From the NCBI GenBank assembly GCA_041946825.1, contig JBHGBD010000030.1:1-58604 (forward strand): a stretch of 58,604 nucleotides of DNA. The letters are read 5' to 3'. This document shows positions 25,460 to 34,374 of the stretch, one piece after another. Numbering within the stretch: the stretch's first letter is position 1; each line of letters begins with the position of its first letter. The DNA is from CAZTHM01 sp041946825 (GTDB lineage: Bacteria > Acidobacteriota > Terriglobia > UBA7540). A model generated the notes under the pieces. The model was not told where the DNA came from. It worked only from the letters and a program-made list of their open reading frames with translations, and ran no database searches. Both the position numbers and the translations under genes were made by a program.

Positions 25460-25514
25460 AGCAGGCAATCTCGCTCTCCGCGACATCCTCAGGCCACGAG
25501 GAATTCGAAGCACC

Positions 25515-26675
25515 ATGGCCGGAGGCGCGACCACCGCCGTGGGCCGGCGAGAATTCTTGAAGGCCGCTTCCCTGCCCTGTTTTGCCGCTTGCGCCGGCGC
25601 ATTGGCCGGAGGGCCACTGGCAGCGCCACTCCTTGCCGCGTCGACGACTGAAAACGAAGCGCCTTTCGTTCGCGAAGCCCAGTTCTACGAAAAGCAGCCC
25701 TACAAGAAGATCAAGTGCACGCTCTGTCCGCGCGAATGCGTCATCGACGACCGCGAGCGCGGCTACTGCGGTGCCCGCGAGAATCGCGGCGGCACCTACT
25801 ACACGCTGGTTCACTCGCGAGTCGTGACGGCGCACATTGATCCGGTCGAGAAGAAACCGTTCTTCCACTTTCTGCCCGGCGCGATGGCATTTTCGCTTGC
25901 CACCGCGGGCTGCAACGTCAACTGTAAGATGTGCCAAAACTGGGAGATTTCTCAAGTCCGCCCCGAGCAGGTTCGCAGCACCCATGCGCCACCCGCCAAG
26001 ATTGCCGCGCTCGCAAAGCAGAACCGCTGCGCGATGATCGCCTACACTTACAGCGAGCCGGTCATCTTCTATGAGTACGTGATGGACACCGCCGATGCCG
26101 GCCATCAGGAAGGTATCCGCAGCGCCGTGGTAACCGGCGGCTACATTCACGAGGCGCCCCTCAAGAAACTCTGCCCGCGGGTGGACGCAGTGAAGGTTGA
26201 CCTGAAGGCGTTTTCTGAGAAGTTCTATAAGGAGATCGTGAACGGCGAATTGAAGCACATTCTCAGCGCCCTAGTCACGCTGCGCAAGCAACGAATGTGG
26301 ACGGAGATCGTCTATCTGGTGATTCCGACCCTCAACGACAGCGACCAGGAATTACGGGCGCTGGCGAAATGGGTCAGGACGGACCTCGGGTTGGATGTGC
26401 CAGTTCATTTCTCACGCTTCCATCCCGAATATCTGCTGAAGAACCTTCCTCCAACCCCGCTCGCAACGCTGGAGCGCGCCAAGGCGATTGCCGACGCCGA
26501 GGGATTGCACTACGTCTATATCGGCAATGTGCCCGGCCATCCCGCGGAAAGCACCTATTGCCCCAACTGCCGCAAAGTCGTCGTCGAGCGCGTGGGCTAT
26601 ACGGTGGGAGCGGTGCGCATCAAGAGCGGCAAATGCCACTATTGCCATGAGCCGATCGCGGGCGTTTGGACCTAG
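25515..26675 (+). CDS. amrS: AmmeMemoRadiSam system radical SAM enzyme, Tat-exported
   Basis: A radical SAM protein of about 386 residues. The family's N-terminal cysteine pattern (CTLCPRECVIDDRERGYCG) is at about 68-86, followed by the radical SAM cluster CNVNCKMC (133-140) and the usual GGYIHEAPL and DLKAFSEKFY segments. The C-terminus has two further CxxC pairs (YCPNC, CHYCH). Before all this is a twin-arginine signal (GRREFLKAASLPCFAACAG). ATG 25515 is chosen because it gives a normal Tat n-region; the ATG at 25410 would add a low-complexity segment encoded by the heptamer array. AmrS, AMMECR1 and Memo proteins co-occur, but their reaction is undefined. Export of a radical SAM enzyme is unusual. 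Confidence 0.9.
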   Translation: MAGGATTAVGRREFLKAASLPCFAACAGALAGGPLAAPLLAASTTENEAPFVREAQFYEKQPYKKIKCTLCPRECVIDDRERGYCGARENRGGTYYTLVHSRVVTAHIDPVEKKPFFHFLPGAMAFSLATAGCNVNCKMCQNWEISQVRPEQVRSTHAPPAKIAALAKQNRCAMIAYTYSEPVIFYEYVMDTADAGHQEGIRSAVVTGGYIHEAPLKKLCPRVDAVKVDLKAFSEKFYKEIVNGELKHILSALVTLRKQRMWTEIVYLVIPTLNDSDQELRALAKWVRTDLGLDVPVHFSRFHPEYLLKNLPPTPLATLERAKAIADAEGLHYVYIGNVPGHPAESTYCPNCRKVVVERVGYTVGAVRIKSGKCHYCHEPIAGVWT

Positions 26676-26753
26676 ATTGTTAATTAGTGCCATGAAGGGC
26701 AAAATTTCGATTTGTAATATCAGGGTGTCGCACACGCCTCAGGCAAGGATCAT

Positions 26754-28349
26754 ATGATGAGAAGGCTTATTCCCCTCCTGCTGTGCTGTATTACCTCTTT
26801 CCCCTTCACCAAGGCCGCAGATCTAAAGGTGCGCGCACCGGCCGTGGCAGGATCCTTCTATCCCGGCAATGCGAAGGAACTCGAGAAGACGGTGGATGGT
26901 TTTCTCGCCAAAGCGACCGTCGTACCAATCGACGGGACGCTCGTGGCGATAACCGCGCCTCACGCCGGGTATGAGTATTCGGGTCAAGTAGCGGCGCATT
27001 CGTTTGCGCTGCTTAAGGGCCGGAGGTTCACGCGCGTCGTCGTGATTGCGCCGTGCCACATCGAAGCCTTCCCCTTCAGTTCGATCTACGATGGCGACTC
27101 GTACGCGACCCCGCTTGGCAATATTCCCGTAGACAAGGAATTTGCCCGGAAGCTCACCGCACAGAATCCGCTCATCAAAATTTCTGGGCGTGGGCACGGA
27201 ATCATCCAAGGTCGTGGCGAGCACGCGTTGGAAGTCGAGCTTCCCTTCCTTCAGCGTGCGCTGGGTGAGTTCGAGCTGGTACCGATTGTTATGGGTGACC
27301 AGAACTACGAGATGGAGCGCGCGTTAGGTGTGGCGATAGCCAAGCTGATCCGGCAAGGCCGGCCCAAAAGCTCGACCGAGCCGTTCGATACGCTAATCGT
27401 GGCCAGCTCTGACCTGTCGCACTTTCATCCTTACGATGAGGCCGTGCGCCTGGACCGCAAGACGCTCAACGCGCTCGAAGAGTACGACTATTTCAACATG
27501 TCGCAGAACTTCGACCGGCGAATCTGGGAGGCTTGCGGCGGAGGGCCAATTGTTGCCGCCATGATTGCCGCCGAGCGCCTGGGCGCCAACCGCGCGCAAG
27601 TCCTCAAATACGCCAACTCCGGCGACGTCACGGGCGACAAAAGTCGCGTGGTCGGCTACGGTGCGGCAGCGCTTTCCATTGCCAAAGGAAAGCCCAGCGC
27701 CAAGGGCGCCGGCATATCCCTGAAAAGCGCTGAGAAGGACACACTAATCAAGATCGCGAAAGCTTCCGTGCTGGCCGCGGTGAAAGAAAGAAGAGTATAT
27801 CCAGCGTCGAGCGGCGGCATGGCCGTAATCGAGCAGGACCGCGGGGCGTTCGTCACCCTCAATGAACACGGCCAGTTGCGCGGCTGCATCGGATATATCT
27901 CGCCCATGAAACCGCTTTATCAGACCGTGCGGGACGTGGCCGCAGCCGCGGCCTTGGAAGACCCGCGCTTCCGGCCGGTGGAACTCCGCGAACTCGGCAA
28001 TATCACCTACGACGTTTCTGTCCTCTCGCCCCTGCGCCGGGTCACGGACTTGAAGCAGATCAAGGTGGGCGAGCACGGCCTGGTGGTTTGGAAGGACGAC
28101 AAGGAAGGACTTCTTCTGCCACAGGTCCCCGTCGAGCAAAAGTGGGACAGGATGACGTTTATCGAGCAGACGTGCGTGAAGGCGGGGTTGCCGAGTGACG
28201 CCTGGAAAGATGAGAACACGGATATTTTCATGTTTACGGCCCTGGTCTTTGGCGACGAGCGTGGCCCCGAACCGCCTAACCTCGATGCCCCGCGACGCGT
28301 GCAGGAAACGCCGCGAGGGCGGCCGGGATTGAATTCACCACCGCAATAA
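26754..28349 (+). CDS. Memo-AMMECR1 fusion protein (AmmeMemoRadiSam B and A) with signal peptide
   Basis: A 531-residue fusion. After a signal peptide (about 1-21, ending TKAADL) comes a Memo-like domain (about 25-305; AVAGSFYPGN, TAPHAGYEYSG, SSDLSHFHPY), related to extradiol dioxygenase folds and possibly metal-binding. An AMMECR1 domain follows (about 320-500) with the signature LRGCIGYI. AAGGA precedes the ATG pair at 26754/26757. In most genomes the two proteins are separate or cytoplasmic; here they are fused and apparently exported, next to an exported amrS. The 3' end overlaps the convergent spermidine-synthase-like gene by 74 bases. Confidence 0.9.
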   Translation: MMRRLIPLLLCCITSFPFTKAADLKVRAPAVAGSFYPGNAKELEKTVDGFLAKATVVPIDGTLVAITAPHAGYEYSGQVAAHSFALLKGRRFTRVVVIAPCHIEAFPFSSIYDGDSYATPLGNIPVDKEFARKLTAQNPLIKISGRGHGIIQGRGEHALEVELPFLQRALGEFELVPIVMGDQNYEMERALGVAIAKLIRQGRPKSSTEPFDTLIVASSDLSHFHPYDEAVRLDRKTLNALEEYDYFNMSQNFDRRIWEACGGGPIVAAMIAAERLGANRAQVLKYANSGDVTGDKSRVVGYGAAALSIAKGKPSAKGAGISLKSAEKDTLIKIAKASVLAAVKERRVYPASSGGMAVIEQDRGAFVTLNEHGQLRGCIGYISPMKPLYQTVRDVAAAAALEDPRFRPVELRELGNITYDVSVLSPLRRVTDLKQIKVGEHGLVVWKDDKEGLLLPQVPVEQKWDRMTFIEQTCVKAGLPSDAWKDENTDIFMFTALVFGDERGPEPPNLDAPRRVQETPRGRPGLNSPPQ

Positions 28350-30687
28350 GCAATGCTGTCCGAAAGAACCCGTACACGGGAAGGAAGAAAAGGCTAAGGG
28401 CCACAGCACCGGCACAGGCTCCGAGGAGGTCGAGTCCGTACAGCGCCCCGACGCTGCGAGGGGTACCGTCGCCGCCGGAGAAATAGATGCGGCTGGCCAG
28501 CGGAAATTGATGACCGCCCAACATCCCCGAGAGTAATGCCAGCCCTGGGAACAGCACGTTGCTGGCCATGAAAATGCCGGACCCGCCCGTGACACTCGAG
28601 AGCAATTCGAGCAACTCATAGAGCAAGAGAGCTGAAATCGCCGCCACGATTTGCAGGCCTGCCAGGAGCCGCATGTCAGCCCGCCGCTCGCCTTCTTGGA
28701 CCGTATTCCGCTCCCCGTCGTCGTTTCCACGCCGAAGTCTTCTCAACTGCCACCACGTACCCACGGCCATTCCTAGCATGAAGATGGCAATCAGAATCGC
28801 CAGTTGGTGATAGACGTAGCCATAGAGCGCCTGGAAGCCAAGGAGCAAAAACATCTCCAGCGCCATGAGCGTGAAGCCCATGGCCGCGACACAGGTCCCC
28901 GCAGTGAATCTGCAACGCCGATCCCAATCCGGCAGAGTCATCCGCCGACCGAAACCTGCCGTAACCGCCAAGGATAATCCAATAAGGCCCAGAATCCCTG
29001 CTGTCGATCCCCCCAAAGCAGCCCCAAAGCCGATTCGCGCCAGCCTCGCAAACCACTCGCTGAATACGTCCCGGAATCGCGAGCCCCAAAGGACAACATC
29101 GAAATAATAGGCAATCGGAGCGAAGTCATGATTAACCGGCGTCGTCGCTTGCGGCTCAATCTGCTCCGCAAAGTCACGCAGGCGGTCGGGAGACCACCGA
29201 AACGGGATAAGGTATTCCCGCACATACTGCGTGTGCAGCCGGCGGGACCGCAAGCGTTCGAGAAGGGTCTCCGGGTCTTTGCTCAGCGCGCCGGTGCGCG
29301 TCGACGCGAAATAGTGGACCGTCGCACCGGGCATGGCTGTGACTTCGGGAAACGCCGCGCGCAACGTCTTGTTAAGGCAGCGCAGGAATTCGGCGAGGGT
29401 CGGGCTGGTGTAGTTTTCCGCGCCCGTCACCTGGAAGGAAAAAATCCCGCCGGGTGCGAGGCGCTGAGCCGCCTCTTGAAAAAACTCCAGCGTGTAGAAG
29501 CGGTTCAGCTGCGCCGTCTGCGGGTCCGGGAGGCTGACGATGATAACGTCGAAGCGGGATTGCGTCTCCTTGAGGAGCCGTCGTCCATCTGCGCTGTGGA
29601 CTTTCACCCGACGGTCAACCTGAATTGCCGCCGATTCCGTGGGGAAATACTGCCGCGCCAAATCGAGGATCACGGGATCGAGTTCAACGTATTCGATGCG
29701 TTCAAGGCTCTTGTGTTGAAGGGCTTGAGTGACGCTGCCGCTCACGCCGCCCCCGATCAGCAGCAGGCTCTTTGGCGACGCATGCTGGAGCAGGGCGAAA
29801 TGCACGGCCTCTTCGGCCGCTTCCGGATTGGGCGCAGTAAAAACAACGAGGCCGTTCTCGTAAAGGCTTCGGCTGCCCTCGGCTTGGGTCACCGCCAAAT
29901 TGCCATAGACCGAGTTGCGCGCGGCGATAAGCCCGTACCCGCGCCAAAGCGCAGCCAGTGAGGTTGACTCCAGCCGCGGGCCGGCAAGCGGAAAAACGAG
30001 AAACGCAAAGATGCCCAGCAGCGCTGCGGCTACCGCGCCTCGGTCCCTTGCCCGTTGAACCAGCAGGCCGGTCGCCGCCAGCAGATTCAACAGGGCCACC
30101 AGAGCGGCGATATCGAAGGCGTTCAAATAGCGAATCAGAATCAGGCTGGCCAGGACTCCGCCCAGGCCCGAGCCCACAGCCTCAAGCATATACACGGAAG
30201 CCGTTCCGACGGCAACCGTCTCGCCCCATGAGTGAGCGTAAAGAAGGCTGCCGGCGGCAAACAGGAATCCCGAAAGCACACAGAAGACGCTGAGGCTGGC
30301 GAGTGACGTGAGAAACATGGGCCAGGGGCCCAAGAGTTCCCCGGGGGCGGTTTGAAAGGCCCCTCGGCTGGCCCGGACTGCCCAGATCGTGAGGGGAAAA
30401 ACCACCGCGATGGCGACCTGAAGGGCCGCCACGAGCTTGCGCGGCTCGTTGAAGGACTCCGCGGCGCGGCCCAGCAAGCTCGATCCCACGGCTGTCCAAA
30501 GAAGCCAGTTGGCAAGCATAAGGCCGAGCGAGAGTTCGTTCCCGTAGAAAACGACAATTAATTCGCGCATAAGAACGATCTGCGCGATCACGGCCGTGAA
30601 GCCAATCAACAATATAATTGCGAAAAGGGTGCGCGAGGCCGGTCGCGCGCCTTCAGATTTCGTTTGGAACGCGGGTTGCTCTCGCAT
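28276..30687 (-). CDS. Membrane protein with spermidine synthase-like domain
   Basis: About 803 residues. The N-terminal third has several membrane segments (for example LFAIILLIGFTAVIAQIVLM). A central Rossmann methyltransferase-like domain resembles polyamine aminopropyltransferases (LLIGGGVSGSVTQAL; YVELDPVILDLA; DVIIVSLPDP; FYTLEFFQEAAQRLAPGG). The C-terminal third has further membrane segments. Such fusions are widespread and their product is not established. ATG 30687 avoids overlap with the divergent DUF362 gene and gives a normal N-terminus; an in-frame extension to 30906 would overlap it. The stop region overlaps the Memo-AMMECR1 gene tail-to-tail. Confidence 0.85.
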   Translation of the reverse strand: MREQPAFQTKSEGARPASRTLFAIILLIGFTAVIAQIVLMRELIVVFYGNELSLGLMLANWLLWTAVGSSLLGRAAESFNEPRKLVAALQVAIAVVFPLTIWAVRASRGAFQTAPGELLGPWPMFLTSLASLSVFCVLSGFLFAAGSLLYAHSWGETVAVGTASVYMLEAVGSGLGGVLASLILIRYLNAFDIAALVALLNLLAATGLLVQRARDRGAVAAALLGIFAFLVFPLAGPRLESTSLAALWRGYGLIAARNSVYGNLAVTQAEGSRSLYENGLVVFTAPNPEAAEEAVHFALLQHASPKSLLLIGGGVSGSVTQALQHKSLERIEYVELDPVILDLARQYFPTESAAIQVDRRVKVHSADGRRLLKETQSRFDVIIVSLPDPQTAQLNRFYTLEFFQEAAQRLAPGGIFSFQVTGAENYTSPTLAEFLRCLNKTLRAAFPEVTAMPGATVHYFASTRTGALSKDPETLLERLRSRRLHTQYVREYLIPFRWSPDRLRDFAEQIEPQATTPVNHDFAPIAYYFDVVLWGSRFRDVFSEWFARLARIGFGAALGGSTAGILGLIGLSLAVTAGFGRRMTLPDWDRRCRFTAGTCVAAMGFTLMALEMFLLLGFQALYGYVYHQLAILIAIFMLGMAVGTWWQLRRLRRGNDDGERNTVQEGERRADMRLLAGLQIVAAISALLLYELLELLSSVTGGSGIFMASNVLFPGLALLSGMLGGHQFPLASRIYFSGGDGTPRSVGALYGLDLLGACAGAVALSLFFLPVYGFFRTALLIAVVNSIPAALAAFPARVAGHRG

Positions 30688-30745
30688 CAGATCCGGATAA
30701 GGCGGCAATAGCAATGCCAAACTCCCGCAATACACTCTCGGATTC

Positions 30746-31726
30746 GTGACGAATTTGGAAGACAACCTCAACCGTCGACGACATTTAGTCCAACTCCTTC
30801 GCCTTGGGGGCTTAGGGGCAGCCACCGGAGGTTTGTGGTACTGGCTGTCGAATCGAAGCCGCCGACCGGAGGAAACAGTCGCCGCCAGTGTGAGGCGGAG
30901 TTTCACTGTCGATCACGACCCGAACCTGCCCGAAATGGTCATCGCCCAGGGAGATGACCCACGACAATTAGTCCGAAAAGCGATCGAAGGGACAGGAGGC
31001 ATCAAGCGATTCGTTTCGCGCGGGGATGTTGTTGTGGTCAAACCCAATATCGCCTGGGATCGAACGCCCGAGCAGGCGGCAAACACCAATCCCCAGGTTG
31101 TCGCAGAGATGGTTCGCCTCTGCCAGGAGGCAGGCGCAAAGGCGGTGATCGTCACTGACGTGAGCTGCAATGACCCAAGGCGCTGCTTCCAACGCTCAGG
31201 AATCGCCGACGCCGCGCGTGGCGAAGGCGCTCAGGTAATCCTTCCCGAAGAAAGGATGTTTCGAGAAGTGGATTTGCGCGGCGACGTCCTGACTGACTGG
31301 CCGGTGCTGGAGCCGTTTCTCGCCGCCGACAAGATGATTAACCTTCCCATCGCCAAACATCACAGCCTTACGGGGGTCACGCTGGGCATGAAGAACTGGT
31401 ACGGCATTCTGGGCGGGCCACGCCACCGGCTGCACCAGCGGATTCACGAGAGTCTGGCCGACCTCGCCGACTTTATGCGCCCCACGCTGACGGTGATGGA
31501 CGCCTACCGCGTGCTCATGCGTAACGGCCCGACGGGCGGCAACATCAGCGACACGGCGCTCAAGAAAACCGTTATCGCCTCGACCGATCCCGTCGCCCTC
31601 GATGCCTACACGGCCAAGGCAATTTGGAACATCGAACCGGAGGCCCTCACCTACCTCAAACTCGCCCAGGAGCGCGGACTCGGCACGGTTAAGTTCGAAT
31701 CCCTCCGAACTGAAATCCTGGCGTAG
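30746..31726 (+). CDS. DUF362 protein, membrane-anchored
   Basis: A 326-residue protein starting at GTG 30746 with a Tat-like or anchor segment (NRRRHLVQLLRLGGLGAATG). The DUF362 body includes VVVVKPNIAWDR, DKMINLPIAKHHSLTGVTLG and DPVALDAYTAKAIW. It is the second DUF362 gene in seven kilobases, suggesting a conserved role beside AmmeMemoRadiSam. It is divergent from the spermidine synthase-like gene, whose start lies 58 bases away, so both promoters share that space. Confidence 0.85.
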   Translation: MTNLEDNLNRRRHLVQLLRLGGLGAATGGLWYWLSNRSRRPEETVAASVRRSFTVDHDPNLPEMVIAQGDDPRQLVRKAIEGTGGIKRFVSRGDVVVVKPNIAWDRTPEQAANTNPQVVAEMVRLCQEAGAKAVIVTDVSCNDPRRCFQRSGIADAARGEGAQVILPEERMFREVDLRGDVLTDWPVLEPFLAADKMINLPIAKHHSLTGVTLGMKNWYGILGGPRHRLHQRIHESLADLADFMRPTLTVMDAYRVLMRNGPTGGNISDTALKKTVIASTDPVALDAYTAKAIWNIEPEALTYLKLAQERGLGTVKFESLRTEILA

Positions 31727-31852
31727 CTGGATCCCGGCCCCAGACCAACTCCCTGATCGTCTCCCTCTTGCTACTTTCCTCGAGCTACTCGTCTTCGCGG
31801 TACGACGAATTGTCACCACAGACGAAATGTCGAAATGAATACTATTCTAGTC

Positions 31853-31882
31853 TTGACTTACTAATGCATGAATAATACAAGT
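31853..31882 (+). promoter_or_regulatory. Possible promoter of the large secreted protein gene
   Basis: TTGACT (31853-31858) is followed 16-17 bases later by an A/T-rich ATACAAG that could be a -10 box. The placement, 45 bases before the ATG at 31926, fits, but the -10 match is poor. Confidence 0.35.
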
Positions 31883-31925
31883 TTCGAGACCTATTAGCAT
31901 CCGTACAACCCAGCGGAGTCCTACT

Positions 31926-34265
31926 ATGAGAGACAATTCGTATTTCGTATTTCGTATTTCGTATTTCGTATTTCGTATTTCCTACTTCGTGATCGCAGTT
32001 GGGCTTCTCCTTCTCGGGGCAACCGCGTATTCGCAGGACACTTTTTCGAGTACTTCAGCCCCTAGTCCGACCCCGAACTCCACTGTGCCGCGCTTGATTC
32101 GATATAGCGGAATCTTGCAGGACACCACCGGAAAACCAGTCGACGGCGTCCAGGACCTCACCTTCTCGCTATACGCAAACGAATCCGGCGGGGAACCACT
32201 GTGGTATGAAACACAGACCGTCGAACTGGATGCAGCAGGCCGCTATGCGGTTTTGCTGGGCGCGATGCACCCCGATGGGCTGCCCGCGAGCCTTTTCACT
32301 TCCGGCGAGGCGCGCTGGCTGGGTGTGCAAGTTGGGAAGTTCCCCGAGCAGCTTCGGGTTCTCTTGGTAAGCGTGCCCTACGCGCTGAAAGCGGGCGATG
32401 CGACAACACTCGGCGGCAAACCGGCGAGCGCCTACGCACTGGCAGCGCAGGAGCAGACCGATTCAGGCAGAGCGGCCACGACCATCGTCAATGCTGTTTC
32501 CACCCGAGACCCCAGGGGCAAGCAGGCCACCCTGACCACCACGACGGGCGCCTCCCCTGCCCTCCTCACCGGCACGCAGAACTATATTCCGGTCTTCACC
32601 GACAATTCCGGCTCGCTTGGCAACTCGGTGATGTACCAAAACGGCGGCCTCATCGGTATGGGGACCACAGTCCCCGGCTTCCCGTTGCATGTCTACAGCC
32701 CCGGGCTCAGCGACATCCGATCCGAAGCAGGGTCTTACGCCAAGCTCTCGTGGAAGGTTGACAACGGCGGCAGCAACCAGAAGGCTTGGCAAGTTTACGC
32801 CGACGCGGGGGCCAATGCATTGCTCCTCGGCGCCCTCAACGACGCCGAGAACAATCAGACGATTGCCCTTCGGGTCCAGCGCGGAACAGAAACCGGAATT
32901 ACAAGTGTAAATTTTCCTAACGGCCGAGTCGGGGTCGGGACGACGAGCCCGGGTTTTCCCCTGCATGTTTACAGCCCCGCGATCACCGACATACGCTCCG
33001 AGGGGGCGGCTTATGCGAAATACTCCTGGAAGGTCGACAACGGCTGGGGCGACCAAAAGGTCTGGCAATTCTATGCCGATGCGGGGGCCAACGCCCTCTC
33101 GCTGGGGGCGCTGAACGATGCCGAAAACTCTGACACCGTCGCCCTGCGAATCCAGCGCGGGGTCGGAACCGGAATCGCCAGCGTGAGTTTTCCCTCCGGC
33201 AGCGTCGGCATCGGGACCACGACTCCCACGGCGAACCTGGAAGTGAACGGGACGACGAAATTTGACAGCACAGTGACCTTCGCCGCAGGGCAGGTGTTTA
33301 CCGGCAACGGGTCGGGGCTGATTAATCTCAATCCCGCCAACCTCACTTCAGGAACCGCGGGTATCAACATCACCGGAAACGCGGCGACGGCCACAAGCGC
33401 GACGACCGCAGCGAGTGCAACTAACGCAGCCACGGCAACCAATGCCACAAACTTGAATGGGGTGCCGGGGACAAGCTACGCCCGGCTAGACACGGCCAAC
33501 AGTTTTACGAGCAATCAGACGATCAACGCCAATGTCGGGATTGGCACGAGCGCGGGGTCACGACGGCTCTATGTTGTGAGTCCGGCCAGCAATCTCGCTG
33601 CGGCGAAGGCGGTTGGAGTGACCGCAAGCAACATCGGGAGCCTAATAGGCGAAAGCCGGCAGGGCGTGTGGGGAGATTCGGCGAGTGGAGTCGGTCTCTA
33701 CGGAACCTCCGACTCCAGCAATGGCGTCGCGGGCATAACTAACCATACTGGAGATGGGGCGGCGGGAGCCTTCATTAACAATCAACCATATGGCAAAGGA
33801 CTTGAAGCTGGTAGCTTTGGCGCTGGATGCACGATCTGGGGCTACGGTACGATTTCGTGCACCGGCGGCAAGGGCGCTGAAGTCCAGCTAAGTGACAAAC
33901 GGAAAATCCGCCTCTACGCGATTGAATCTCCACAGGTCTGGTTTGAGGATTTCGGCACCGGGTCGCTTGAACAGGGTGTGGCTGTAATACAGCTTGACCC
34001 TGTTTTCGCCGACATTGTGAATCCAGACATGGCGTACCACGTATTCCTTACCCCGAAAGGGGACTGCGAAGGCCTTTACGTCGCCGCCCAGGCAGCCGCC
34101 GGATTTGAAGTGCGCGAACTCAAGGGTGGCAAGTCCAACGTCCCGTTCGACTACCGTGTTGTTGCGCTCCGGAAGGGTTGGGAGGACATTCGCCTGGAAG
34201 ATGTGACCGACAGGGCGTACAACCCAGGCCGCGTCGGGACGCAAGCTGCGACGAGCGGCCCGTGA
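31926..34265 (+). CDS. Large secreted repeat protein, tail-fibre/adhesin-like
   Basis: A 779-residue protein with a signal peptide (about 15-36, LLLLGATAYS). An N-terminal domain (about 55-160; IRYSGILQDTTGKPVDGVQDL, split as IRYSGILQDT and TGKPVDGVQDL, then SVPYALKAGDA) is frequent in Acidobacteria and resembles fibre-like secreted proteins. Two 92-residue repeats follow, then GIGTTTP and Thr/Ala/Asn-rich low complexity (ATNATNLNG), and a C-terminal domain with PVFADIVN and YHVFLTPKGDCEGLYV. It is probably surface-exposed. The signal peptide's start is encoded by a heptamer tract, giving a doubled YFVFRIS. GGAG precedes the ATG by eight bases. Confidence 0.8.
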   Translation: MRDNSYFVFRISYFVFRISYFVIAVGLLLLGATAYSQDTFSSTSAPSPTPNSTVPRLIRYSGILQDTTGKPVDGVQDLTFSLYANESGGEPLWYETQTVELDAAGRYAVLLGAMHPDGLPASLFTSGEARWLGVQVGKFPEQLRVLLVSVPYALKAGDATTLGGKPASAYALAAQEQTDSGRAATTIVNAVSTRDPRGKQATLTTTTGASPALLTGTQNYIPVFTDNSGSLGNSVMYQNGGLIGMGTTVPGFPLHVYSPGLSDIRSEAGSYAKLSWKVDNGGSNQKAWQVYADAGANALLLGALNDAENNQTIALRVQRGTETGITSVNFPNGRVGVGTTSPGFPLHVYSPAITDIRSEGAAYAKYSWKVDNGWGDQKVWQFYADAGANALSLGALNDAENSDTVALRIQRGVGTGIASVSFPSGSVGIGTTTPTANLEVNGTTKFDSTVTFAAGQVFTGNGSGLINLNPANLTSGTAGINITGNAATATSATTAASATNAATATNATNLNGVPGTSYARLDTANSFTSNQTINANVGIGTSAGSRRLYVVSPASNLAAAKAVGVTASNIGSLIGESRQGVWGDSASGVGLYGTSDSSNGVAGITNHTGDGAAGAFINNQPYGKGLEAGSFGAGCTIWGYGTISCTGGKGAEVQLSDKRKIRLYAIESPQVWFEDFGTGSLEQGVAVIQLDPVFADIVNPDMAYHVFLTPKGDCEGLYVAAQAAAGFEVRELKGGKSNVPFDYRVVALRKGWEDIRLEDVTDRAYNPGRVGTQAATSGP
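31937..31980 (+). repeat. Heptamer repeat array B inside a signal peptide
   Basis: Five perfect TATTTCG units (31941-31975) are flanked by partial units TTCG (31937-31940) and TATTT (31976-31980). The array is in the 5' end of the coding sequence; three units encode YFVFRIS. Gain or loss of one unit shifts the reading frame, so the tract could switch the gene on and off. Confidence 0.9.
32655..33206 (+). repeat. Two 276-bp direct repeats in the secreted protein gene
   Basis: Unit 1 (32655-32930) and unit 2 (32931-33206) each encode 92 residues, beginning GMGTT or GVGTT and followed by PGFPLHVYSP, SWKVDNG, YADAGANAL and ALNDAEN. A third start, GIGTT at 33207, opens a different continuation. 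Equal length and clear homology indicate a tandem duplication that has since diverged. Confidence 0.85.
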
Positions 34266-34374
34266 TGGTGGGAAGGCAGGACCCGCAATCCTGCATGGCG
34301 AGAGGACGCGTTTCATAGATTTGCGGCAGCGCGGAGGTAGATACGGGGGTATCGCTCAGATGGAGGAAACGAAA

